DNA from: Sternotherus odoratus
Lineage: Eukaryota > Chordata > Testudines > Kinosternidae
Length of the DNA stretch: 64,000 nt
Assembly (NCBI GenBank): GCA_032164245.1
Contig: JAVMKO010000009.1
Location: 81,882,712 to 81,946,711 of the forward strand
Direction of reading: 5' to 3'
In this document: one piece after another, positions 1-10,000 of the stretch
Numbering within the stretch: position 1 is the first letter of the stretch
How the letters are laid out: the number at the start of each line of letters is the position of its first letter
Made by a program: the position numbers and the translations under genes
Notes under the pieces: generated by a model
Told to the model about the DNA's origin: nothing
Databases searched by the model: none
Seen by the model: the letters and a program-made list of their open reading frames with translations, nothing else

Positions 1-1235
1 CTGACCAATAGACCAGCTTGGTCATACACTTGCTGTGAAACCTCTTAGACAAGTCACCTAGCTATTCTGTGCCTCAGCTTCCCATCTGTCCAGTGAGGAG
101 GATGATACCCACCCTGGGGAAGTCCATGGAGAGGTATGGATGGAAAGCGCAATATAAGTATTACATAATATTATCAAAGCTTTGTGCAGGAGGAGGGGGT
201 GAATTTCACCCTAAATGTTAACATGCAGTATTTCTCGATAGCGCCTGAAGGATGTAAGAAGAAACACAGTGCTTTTCTCTGCCTTTCTGCCCTGTCAATA
301 CTCCAAAACGTTGTTTCTGATGAATACGATCGGCAATTAAAAGCAGGCTCCTCTCTGAAAGTCTGTGTTTTCATGTACTCTTTGTAACAAAAGGACACAA
401 CTCAATTTTAGCCAAGGGCCTACTGATTGAATAGTGCGATCAGTATACTGTCGGCCATATCTTGCACTTTTGCAGATCCAGTTATATTTCTGCATGCCAG
501 CACCCAGACTGAGTGTAGCATTTTTGTGTTTATGTTGCTGTCCCTTTGCACTACTAAGTGCTGAGGAGTTATAGTTCCTTAATCTCAATTAATAGGCATG
601 GGGGGCGGGGAATCAACGTGTTGGTTTCCCTGATATCAAGGAAAAAGAGTTAGTGCCCCTTACTGCCTGCTAGAGATTAGGTAAGGGAATACATGCTTGG
701 GTAATTTGTGTGAATTAAACAGACAGCCTAAAATCTGTTTGAACTATTAGTCTTGCCATTGACCTGCGGCATGCAAAGACTAGTTCAGTAGGAAGAACAT
801 TTCAACAAGATAGGTAATCCTATTTTAAGGATGAACAGAAATGAAATTGATTTTAATTGAAGAAGCATGTGTTTAAATAAAAATGCTGTACCATATTTGG
901 ATTTATATGCTGTAGAATAATATTCACTGGCTCAATGAGGTTGTGAATTGATACATTTTCAATGCTGGCACTCACAACATAGGTGTTCAACTTTCCATTC
1001 CTCCAACTGTTATCCTATAATGGAAAGATACAGAAAATAAGAGTTTGGGTTATTCAGGCTACTGGGATTCCAACTGTTTGCTGTCTGGTTTGTTTGAAAA
1101 CTGTGTTTATTAGAATAGATGAGAGGAACACATTGGAATGCCTGATTTTAATTCAGATTCAAACTCTCGCCTAATTAGCTAAAGTGAAATATAGATGCAA
1201 CCCCATTGACTGGACCAGGAGAGTCTCACAACCAT
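1..1235. other. Presumed ADGRG4 intron sequence, nothing recognised
   Basis: AT-rich unique-looking sequence on the 3' side of the last recognised exon. No exon with acceptor, donor and matching phase 0 was found, and no clear repeat. Confidence 0.4.
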
Positions 1236-1300
1236 TTCCCTACAATCAGAGGGGTAGCCCTGTTAGTCTGGATCTGCAAAAGTGACAGTCTTGTAGCACC

Positions 1301-1829
1301 TGTGATACAGCCTGGCCAGCAGACAACAGGAGAGTGTTGGAGGGAAGCAAGTTTGCTAGAAGTGGTTGGAGCACCTGAAGCCAATTAAAGCCCCTGAAGC
1401 CAGTCACATGATAAAAAAAAAAACCCTTCAATCAGACAGTTGGAGGGAGTTGGTGGGAGAGCAGTTTGGAGGAAAGCAGAGCAGAGTTTGGAGAAGTGCT
1501 GTGGTGAGCTAAGAAGACCCAGACCCCAGGTAAAGGAACACCACCTGGCTTGTGCAGAGAGAGGGCAGGAAGCCCCCACAAGCTGAAGGGTAGGAGAGGG
1601 AAGTAGCCCAGGGGAAGGAATAGCTAATCCAAGCGGTTTACCGCTATCCTCAGGGCCCCTGGGCTGGGACCCAGAGTAGAGGGTGGGCCCGGGTCCCTCT
1701 CCCTCCCTCTCCACTTCTCCCCTCTAGAATACTAGTGGGACAGTTCAGGGGCAAGAAATAGGCTCCCTGAACCCCCCACAAGAAAAGAGAGCATGGGACC
1801 CATCAATATAGTGCTGGAAATTTGCCATA
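1301..1829. mobile_element. LTR-like insertion, 529 bp
   Basis: This segment splits the Penelope-type sequence at GCACC/TTATAG and is flanked by a 4-bp duplication CACC (1297-1300, 1830-1833). It starts TGTGATAC. The stretch near 1660-1700 (GGGACCCAGAGTAGAGGGTG) resembles 5093-5115, so it belongs to a dispersed family. Class is uncertain; the short target duplication suggests a solo LTR. Confidence 0.4.
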
Positions 1830-1910
1830 CACCTTATAGATAGGCTGACCATATTTCCTTGAGACAAAAACAGGACATTGGGATGGCAAAAACGGGACGG
1901 GGTTGGGGGG

Positions 1911-2200
1911 GGGTCTCACCAGATGAAATCGGTGCAGTGGCTGCAGAACCTGGGCTGAGGGGCGCTGGGGGGTGGTTGGGGGCTCTGGGGGCACTCTAGG
2001 GGGGCTCTGGGCAGTCTGGGGGGCTCTAGGTCCCAGGGGGGTCTCACCAGATGAAGTCGGTGCAGTGGCTGCAGAACGTGGGCTAAGGGTTGCTGGGGGG
2101 GCTCTAGGGGGGTCTCACCAGATGAAGTAGGTGCAGTGGCTGCAGAACGTGGGCTGAGGGGGGCAGGGGGGCTCTAGGGGGGTCTCACCGGATGAAGTCA
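1911..2200 (-). repeat. Minisatellite built from the captured exon-intron junction
   Basis: The junction sequence (minus strand: exon end GCACCGACTTCATCTG, then GTGAGACCCCCC) is repeated four times, with CTCACC on the plus strand at 1915, 2043, 2114 and 2184. Spacings are about 128, 71 and 70 bp. Each copy keeps the end of the PKC exon and the splice donor. Spacers are G-rich (plus strand). Confidence 0.8.
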
Positions 2201-2355
2201 TTGCAGTGGCTGCATAACGTGGGCTGCTTGCACAAGCGTGCGGTGACTTTGTGGCTCTTGACCACGTGGATCACCTTCTGGCGCAGCGCCCCCTTGCGGC
2301 AGAACAGCGGCTTGGCCAGGCACTCCAGTTCGGTGAGCGAGGTGACCAGCGCCAT
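2189..2355 (-). pseudogene. PRKCG: Captured first coding exon of a conventional protein kinase C gene (PRKCG-like)
   Basis: From an ATG at 2355 the minus strand reads 55 codons plus two bases to a donor CATCCG|GTGAGA. The product contains [14 protein letters not shown] and ends [13 protein letters not shown]. This is the PKC pseudosubstrate region (RKGALRQK) followed by the start of the C1A zinc/diacylglycerol domain with its H-x12-C-x2-C ligands. [12 protein letters not shown] is the version I know from PKC gamma rather than alpha or beta. The exon ends in the same phase and at the same residue (after DFI) as the first exon of conventional PKC genes. The first residues ([14 protein letters not shown]) differ from the known N-terminus. 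Only this exon is present, inside a transposon, so it is a fragment; whether it is transcribed is unknown. Replacement of conserved Phe residues by Val, Leu or Cys suggests decay. Confidence 0.85.
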
Positions 2356-2789
2356 GGCCCCACCTGGGCCCCCCAGCGCCAGGTGGGGGGGAGGCAGAGG
2401 AGGGGCTGGATGGAGGAATAAGCAGAACAGGGATGGGGGATGAAGAGGATGGAGGGAGAGAGAGAAGGGGGGATGAGGGATGAAGATGATGGAGGGGACG
2501 GAGGGAGAGAAGGCACGAAGGTGAGAAGGGAGAGGATGGATGGATGGATGAGAGAAGATATGGGGGTAGGGAGCAGGGGGGATGGAGGAGGCAAGGGACA
2601 GCGAGAAGGAGGGATGGAGAGAAGGGAGATGGAAGAGGAGGCAGCGGACGGAGGGAGAGAGCAGGGAGGAAGGGAGGGATGGAGAAGGGGGATGGAGAGA
2701 AGGAAGAGAGGGATGGAGGGATAGAGAGAAGGAAGAGAGGGATGGAGGGATGGAGAAGGGGATAGAGAGAAGGGATGGAGGGAGCGAGA

Positions 2790-3225
2790 GGAGGCAGCGG
2801 ACGGAGGGAGAGAGCAGGGAGGAAGGGAGGGATGGAGAAGGGGGATGGAGAGAAGGGAGGGATGGAGAGAAGGAGGGAAGAAGGAGGAATAGTGAGAAGA
2901 GGAGGCAGCGGGCGGCGGGCTGAAGCCGACGGCGGAGCGGAAATGTCCGGAGCCGCAGCCGGGGGCCGAGCGCGCCGGCGGGGGGGGCTGCCGGCCGGGT
3001 TTTATGAGACATAATCACATGTCTCATAAAACTCGGCCCCCGGCTGCGGCTCCGGACAGCTCCGCTCCGCCGTCGGCTTCAGCCCGCCGCCCGCTGCCTC
3101 CTCTTCTCACTATTCCTCCTTCTTCCCTCCTTCTCTCCATCCCTCCCTTCTCTCCATCCCCCTTCTCCATCCCTCCCTTCCTCCCTGCTCTCTCCCTCCG
3201 TCCGCTGCCTCCTCTCCCTACCTAA
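2790..3225. repeat. Long inverted repeat (fold-back) within the hAT element
   Basis: A purine-rich then GC-rich left arm (about 2790-3006) is mirrored by the right arm (about 3018-3225) around ATAATCACAT, with matching GTTTTATGAGACAT/ATGTCTCATAAAAC next to the centre. The right arm lacks about 25 bases (GCGCGCCGGCGG region). The same arms recur in the second family member at 53640-53990, where the right arm is shortened. Confidence 0.75.
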
Positions 3226-3308
3226 GGACTAGTATCAGATGTCAAAATCTCCAATGAGCGCAGTTTGCTCATCGGAGATTTTGACATCTGATACTTGTCC
3301 TTAGGTAG
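3220..3308. repeat. Short palindrome, possible nested MITE
   Basis: CTACCTAAGGACTAGTATCA is mirrored by TGATACTTGTCCTTAGGTAG around a centre near 3264. The same palindrome is present at 53559-53648 in the other family member, so it was in the element before the two dispersed. Confidence 0.7.
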
Positions 3309-3656
3309 CAAGATTCTTCACCTGAGCTCTTGCGAGTCCTGCAAAGAAAGAACCTCCCCCTAGAAAGCAGCTTGGGACCTGCCCCAAAAACGGGACAAAA
3401 TTGATATTTTTGTCAAAAAGACGGGACGGTCCAAAAATATGTAAAAAACGGGACTGTCCCGTTCAAAACGGGACGTATGGTCAGCCTACTTATAGACTAA
3501 CAGATCTTGGGGATCATGAGCTTTCGTGGGCTAAGACCCACCTCATCAGATGAATGTCCATCTGATGAAGTGGGTCTTAGCCCATGAAAGTTCATGATCC
3601 CTAAGATCTGTTAGTCTATAAGGTACTACAAGACTCTTTGTCGCAGTTCCCTACAA

Positions 3657-4480
3657 GGCAGTCAGTGGCACTTCACTTACAATGTTCAGCATGAAATCCA
3701 ACAGACTGTGAGCCCTTAAAGGCAGAGCCCAGGCCTTCTTGTATGTGCAGAGGCAACACTTTGTACTCGGAGTGCTACCATAATATAAATAAAAGAATAT
3801 CTACCGAGGCTTTCCTAGTGTGTCCAGCTTTATAGGATCTGGACTGCAACAAAATTCCAAAAAGCAACCGACCAGTCTGCAAGACTGCATATCCTTGTTG
3901 CTATTATTTTTAATGATATTTTTAATGCAGATTCTTGTAGCTAATAGATAACACTGCCAAGATCCTTTCCCTGCACGGTTTAGTAGAAGCAGTTTATCTA
4001 AATGCTATTAGGCTAGTGTTAGTTAATGACAATATTTACCACAAAGAGCGAAGTTGTTCCAAAAAAATTAAACTGAATCTTTGAATAATGTTCTGGATCT
4101 AAAGATTGGCTCCCCAAGTAGTTTCTCAGTGATTCTGGCAAAAACACAGCAGCCCAGGCCTTTTTAAAAGGTTCTTCACGTATATCAATCTGTATGAAAG
4201 AGATAAAATTCTCAGCGATGTGTCTGCCTCAGGCCTAATACACAGTAACATCCCTAGGCACTGACTCTTGTTTTTTTGGTTAGTAGCTTTTTTTTTGGGG
4301 GGGGGGGGGAATTTCCCTTTCAATTTGTTTTCTTTGTGAGCATTTTATTCAGTCTGAAAAGAAAGCATGTCCCTGCCATCAAAGATAAAGGTGAACAGCT
4401 GTTTCCTTCCTGTACCCCTAGTGGGATTGGGTCAGAGACCTAGAATGGGAATGTTTTACAAACACAGGGCCATCATGATG
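3657..4480. other. Intronic sequence, nothing recognised apart from a T/G homopolymer run
   Basis: Unique-looking AT-rich sequence. A T9-G13 run lies near 4286-4310. No exon supported. Confidence 0.4.
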
Positions 4481-5400
4481 GGGTATTTAAACCTCCCATG
4501 GGTTATCCTGGATTAACAGAAGCCTGAGCCCAATAAGGCTGCTGGCTGGCACCTGGAGGGGTGACAGGCCTGACTGATCAAACCCAGCTGGGTCTTCATA
4601 AAGGAAGGAGCATAGGGTAGGAGAGGAAGGGCAAGCTGGAGACAGGTAGGTGGGTGTCTCTTCTGGTGGGCTAAAGGCTGAAAGAAACATTAAGACAGAA
4701 CTGGAGGCCCCAAAGCTAGAAGGGAGGCTGGGGGTAGTGAAACCTTGGGCCAGGCATAAATTTTCTTGAAAGCAGTGATGCCCAAGGGTGTTTGGACTGA
4801 AATATGGGGGGGTCATAGGGAAGAGCTCTGTAGTTATTCCATGTGCACTAGAAAATGTTTTTTCCTGGAAGATGTGTAAGGGTCACCCCCAGGAGCCTGA
4901 CTTACTCCCCCAAGGGCAGGAACTAGACTTTTTGGGAGCAACCTTGAAAAGTCTTTGCTTGTTACCAAGAGCCCAGGAAGGGGCTGAGGGAAAGGCCTGA
5001 GGACAGCCTATTGGTGGGAAGGAGTCCAGGGAGGCAACAGCAGGAAGTCTGATGAAACAGACTTTGGGTGTTTGTCCAAGGTGCCTAGACTGGAACCCAG
5101 TGTAGAGGTGGGCCTGTGTTGCCCTGCCAGTTACTGGGAAGGTGGTGGGAAGCCTCTCAATGGAAGGAGGATAAGGATTATTCAGAGCCCAGAGAGAGGG
5201 TTGTAAGGACCAATTGGTCCACTTGACACAAGGTCCTGGAATTATTTGTTGGACTTACCTTTTGTTACCCTGAAAGGGGTGGAATGAAAACGTGACCTGG
5301 CTGAACTGTGAGAAGAGGTGGACCGCCACATGTCTGGAGTGACCATCCGCACCAGGTGCTAAAGATGGAGATTGTGCTGTGCCAAGAAGGGGCCTGCCTG
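4480..5400. repeat. Dispersed repeat, possibly LTR-derived
   Basis: Sequence around 5085-5130 (GAACCCAGTGTAGAGGTGGGCC) resembles 1665-1700 in the LTR-like insertion, and both lie in similar G-rich context. Ends are not clear. Low confidence. Confidence 0.25.
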
Positions 5401-6869
5401 TGGTGAGTGAAAACTTCTACAGTCCTATACTCTTAACTATGCAGGAGTGGGGAGCACAAATGCAGCAGTTCCAGGCAAAATAGGTCACCAGTGCTATGCA
5501 CGAACATGTGCATCAAGAGCAGTCTCTATTTGTCACCCTGTAAAATGATGGGTGGTTTCATCAGCCAGAGGGGAACTCCAAGCATCAGTCCTGAAAAGAC
5601 CTCCTTCATTAGGGCTTGTTTTATTATCCTCAAAACAAAAGCAAACTAACAGAAAATCACTCAGCATTAATCATCAGAAGTGTTCCCTGCTCCAGCCAGC
5701 TGTGGAGAGCATACACCCTTCTCCTTGGTTCCCCTTCCTCTTATACTCTGCCCCAAACAGCTATGTGACCAGCTGGGAGCCTCTGAACTCTTTACAGGCT
5801 GTGTAGCACCTTTACCTTGTTACATATTTCGTTACAGGACAGTTAATGATAGATCTCAAAGGGTTTAGGGTTTGAGTACATATAAGGTTTATCTGAACTA
5901 TCCTCTTTGCTCTGCTTTTTTTAAAACACAATTTCTAGCAATTCTGGTTCTATCTCTGATTGCAAGTGAAGCAAATACTCCAGGCACTTCAGAACCTCAA
6001 ATTTTCTGAGTGTGATTTTTACAAAGGCTGAAGATTCTGATGTACACAAGGTTTTAGGGTGGGGCAGTTAGTGCTTGAAATCTAATGATGAAAAGTGCTA
6101 TATAGTACAAGAGCTAGGCATTTTTAAATTATTTTCCCCAGGCCAATTTTGCCCATCACTTCCATGGACTGGAAACAAAATCCAACAGAAGTAAAACATA
6201 TATATATTTTTTAAATAATTAGTTAAAAAATTAGGTGGGACAATGGGAGGTGTTTGGATGTGAATATGGATTCAGTTTAGGCTGTAGATGAAGGTTCATG
6301 TAGAGCCAGGGCTGGTTTTGTGTTTGGAGTCACTGGTATTGAAATCTTGAAAAGTGTGTTTGTGGGTGGGTAGTTTTTTGTGTGTGTGTCCCCAAAGGAC
6401 AAAAATGTCATGATCAATTGATTAAATAAGATTCCTACAACTTAACTATGGAGATGTTGTTCTTGTAGCAGTTCTGACCTATCTCAACTGGAACCATTAA
6501 ACAAAACTCTCCCCATATGAAATCTATCCTGGGACCAAAGCCAAAGGACAGACTTAAATTTGAACTGGAAAGGGATCAGATTTGATATTCAGGTGTAGTC
6601 CCATCTCTAGATAAAACTGAACTGTTTCTCTAGTCATTACATCACATTAAGGAATGGGAGGGCAGGGCAAGAGAATGGGATTATGGCAAGACCTCTAAAC
6701 CAGTACTTTGGTCAATTCACAGAAATATGGGCTAGATCCTCAGTATGTGTTGACTTCAATAATTAAGCCAAATTACACTAGTTGAGAATTGGTGTCTGAT
6801 TGCAGGTAGGTTTACTCATGTCTCTTCATTCCCTCACCCAAAATCCATGAGCTAAAGCTTTCATCTCAC
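5400..6869. other. Intronic sequence, nothing recognised
   Basis: No supported exon or repeat. A short AT run (6196-6235) only. Confidence 0.4.
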
Positions 6870-7035
6870 CGTGAGATCAACGCCTTCCTTATATGAGGTA
6901 ACTCCAAAGGCTGCTCCTTTGAAACCACTGGGATCTGGACGCATCACAGCCATGGCCAGCGTAGCCAATACTATTGATTCATTTCTCTCAGTATAAGGCA
7001 TTTTGAAACCGATCTCTTCAGTTATCCTTAAGATT
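6870..7035 (-). CDS. ADGRG4: ADGRG4-like coding exon 11: GAIN domain, last exon recognised
   Basis: A 166-bp exon, phase 2 in and phase 0 out. Acceptor TTATACTTCATAAAG|AATCTT, donor CTCACG|GTGAGA. It encodes [14 protein letters not shown], then [17 protein letters not shown], then [15 protein letters not shown]. The last part resembles the first strands of GAIN subdomain B. The GPS cleavage motif and the seven-helix region must follow at lower coordinates; I saw no convincing continuation exon between 1 and 6869, so they are probably outside the window. Confidence 0.78.
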
Positions 7036-10000
7036 CTTTATGAAGTATAACAAGAAAAAGATATTGAAATGTTTCTATTACCATGACATTTCTGGTTGTC
7101 AGAAGTATTGACTGAACTCTGTTCTGTCCCCTTGCTGACTGTGTGGCAGGCATGAACGTTCAATGGAAAACCAGACCAAAACCTGCAGTTTCCATTGATG
7201 CAAAGTTCCCATTGAAATCCAGTGGTAGCTTTGCCGGAGTAAGGATTGTAGGCTCAGACTCATTATCAACAGCATCCCCCTATTACAGCATTGTATTGAC
7301 TATCTTTATGGTTATTGAAGACAATAAACAAAGCCAGCTCCACTTCTCACATAAATGGCATGTACTTCTGAGGCCAAAGTACATGCCATTTATCTTCCTA
7401 GCCTTGATAGAGATTATCAACCAGTTTGTAGAGTGGGGAAAATGTATGCTAAGACTGCAATAGTTATGGATGGAAACCTTAATATTTCTACTTGAGCTGG
7501 CCCTGATCTCCAAGTTACCATTGGGAGAAAACCCTTGATGTAGACTTTGTCAGGACAACAAGGAGTCCTGTGGCACCTTAAAAACTAACAGATTTATTTG
7601 GGCATAAGCTTTCGTGGGTAAAGAACCCACATCAGATGCGTGGAGTGAAAATTAGAGGCAGACATTATTGTACTGACACATGAAGAGAAGGGAGTTACCG
7701 CACAAGTGGAGAACCAGTGTTAACAGGGCCAGTACAATCAGGATGGATGTAGTTCACTCCCAATATTGAGGTCTCAATTCCAGAATAGGAAAAATTGCTT
7801 CTGTAATGAGCCAGCCACTCCCAGTCCTGCAATGAATGTTAGTTCTTAATACACGAATTTCTCTTTAACCTGGGGACCAGTCTCCTCAGCTGAAGTCTTC
7901 TGTCTTTCCAGCATTCTTGTTGCTTCTCCTGTTCTGAAGGGAGAATTCTAATGGCCAAAGCAGCTCCCAGACTGGTCCCAGGTTAAAGAGAAATCTGTCT
8001 ATTGAGAACTGTGGCAGTATAATAATGCCTGCATCTGTAACTTTCCTTCCATGCATCTGAAGAAGTGGGTTTTTACCCATGAAAGCTTATGCCCAAATAA
8101 ATATTTAAGGTGCCACCGGACTCCTTGTTGTTTTTGTGGCTAGAGACTAACACAGCTGCCCCTGGATATTTGTCAGGACAAGTGAACAAGAGTCCACAAT
8201 AGGATTCTTTCAGACTATAGACTGCCCAGAGCTGCGAAGCCTGGAGTTCCCTTTGACCTTCACCAAAACATCTCGAGCCAAGATTTCAGTCCAGGGCATC
8301 CCTGAGTTATGGGGTGATTTGGTCAGTCTAGAAGTACCTACATGGGGAACAAAACTTTAATGAGCTCTCCAATCTGGCAGACAAACCATAATGAGATCCA
8401 GTGTCTGGAAGTTGAAGCTACATAAATTCTGCCTAGAAATAAGGTTTTTTTTAAAAAAAACTGTTAGTAGGGTAACTAAACTTTGGGACAGTTTACCAAA
8501 GGTTGTGGTAAATTCTCCATCAGTGGAAACTTAAAATTAAGTGTGTCTTTGGAGGGGGGGGAGGGAAATGCTCAAAGCTACTTTGAATAGGACTTCACTG
8601 AATTAATTCCTGTGGCCTGTTACGTAGGAGGTTGTACAATGGTCCCACCTGACTTTATAATCTGTATCTGTTAACATAATACAGATTCTTAATAAACCAC
8701 TTAGAAGCAGGAGCTTCTGAGGATTCATCACAATCATCCTCTCCTTAAAGCCAGATGGATCGATGTGTCCCTGCTATGGACTCTCTGTGTTCCTTAAATA
8801 ACGAGGTTGTAACTTCTTCAATTCTTCAAAACTTAAATAGTTCTAAAATAACACATGGGAGATTCTGCCCCTAGATAATGTCTAAATTATTATCTCTGCT
8901 CGCTAGTGCAGTAGCATCTAGACTTCCCATTCAGGATCAGGGCCCCAGTGAACACCTGCAACAGATGATTGTCCCTTCCCTGATGAGCTCACACTCTGCT
9001 GAGGAGTTCAGTACAAAGTTTTCACCAGGATTTCTTTTTTTTTAATTGTAGAACACATTTTTAAAAAGCGGGGATGGTTCTGTACTGCCAGCAGGCACAC
9101 CGCCCACTGCAGCGAGAGACTCTTGTGAGTGAATATTGCAAAGAGGCTCATAATGACACTCAGAAGTGTCATCTGGCATATTATTTAAACTATTTTTGGC
9201 ATATATTTTTTTCCTGTTTAGAAAGGCCACAAACATTTGCCTACTGCAGAAAGCTGGGAAACTTTATACACTTCCTCCGAGAGAGTCACATGGGCAGACT
9301 TTAAATTGAAAGCTTCATTTTCCTTGAAAACTCTTTCAAAAACATTGGTGAAAGCAAAACATCATATGAAACTGAAAAACTTGCAAACTGTGGCAATCTG
9401 CAAAGTCAGAGCCGGAGAGAGAACTTTTTAAGTAACTGTATCTAGTGCTGATGACTGATGCTCACTTACCAGCCCTGGCAAGGGGCACGCTCTTAATTGA
9501 CACAGGGAAACACTTTTGAAATGAGAGAGAGGGTTCCCCTGGCTCCACACTTTTCAAAAGTACTGAGCAATGTGGACTTTAGTGGGAGCTGCTGCCTGCC
9601 CAGCACTCTTGAAAATCCCACTACTTATTTAGGAGCCTAAATAAGAGTTGGCAACCTAAATCTTTGTTACAATAATATAATAGAGATGGCAGGAGTGGTT
9701 CTCTTTGCCCCAAGTGGGAGTGTCTCTCTCTCTCTGCCCCAATCAGTATTTATATACAGTGGAATAGCTTCAACTGAAGGAGACCCACATCTGAGTATCC
9801 CACAGTGCAGGGGCCAGAGCATCCTCCTGCAAGATTTCTATTCAAATCCTTTCAGCCCCTTAGGCAGAGGTGGGAATTGAACCTGGGTGTCCCATCTCCC
9901 AAGGGAGTGTGCGGACCATTGGGCTATATAACATAACATGGTCAGCAACCATACTACTGCCTAGGGTGACCAGGCAGCAAGTGTGAAAAATCAGGACAGG

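Larger units (their letters stand above)
1841..3488 (-). mobile_element. Non-autonomous hAT element carrying a captured PKC-gamma exon (Pack-type), 1,648 bp
   Basis: Terminal inverted repeats TAGGCTGACCATA and TATGGTCAGCCTA are flanked by a perfect 8-bp target duplication CTTATAGA (1833-1840 and 3489-3496), the hAT hallmark. Subterminal CGGGAC/GTCCCG-rich sequence occurs at both ends. Inside, in order: a junction-derived minisatellite, the captured exon, a purine-rich tract (2390-2900), a long fold-back centred near 3012, and a short palindrome (3220-3308). No transposase is visible. A shorter relative lies at 53411-54279. Confidence 0.88.
1236..3656. mobile_element. Penelope-type fold-back insertion with nested LTR-like and hAT insertions
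   Basis: The 10-bp sequence TTCCCTACAA flanks the block at 1236-1245 and 3647-3656. The Penelope-type parts are 1246-1300, 1830-1840 and 3497-3646. They carry the family's hallmarks: a GTAGCCCTGTTAGTCTGG-type end, an inverted pair of tails around TTTCGTGGGCTAAGACCCAC, and a TAAGGTACTACAAGACTC-type terminus. They match the tail of the longer element ending near 19285. Two later elements interrupt it. Confidence 0.75.

Noticed and set aside
2185..3027. 280-codon Pro/Ser/Leu-rich minus-strand reading frame
   Set aside because: Only the 167 bases next to the donor resemble a protein (PKC); the rest is translated pyrimidine-rich simple sequence.
4126..4323. Minus-strand frame considered as a continuation exon of the GAIN domain
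   Set aside because: No phase-0 acceptor and no GAIN/GPS motif (no Cys-x-x-Trp pattern); runs into a homopolymer.
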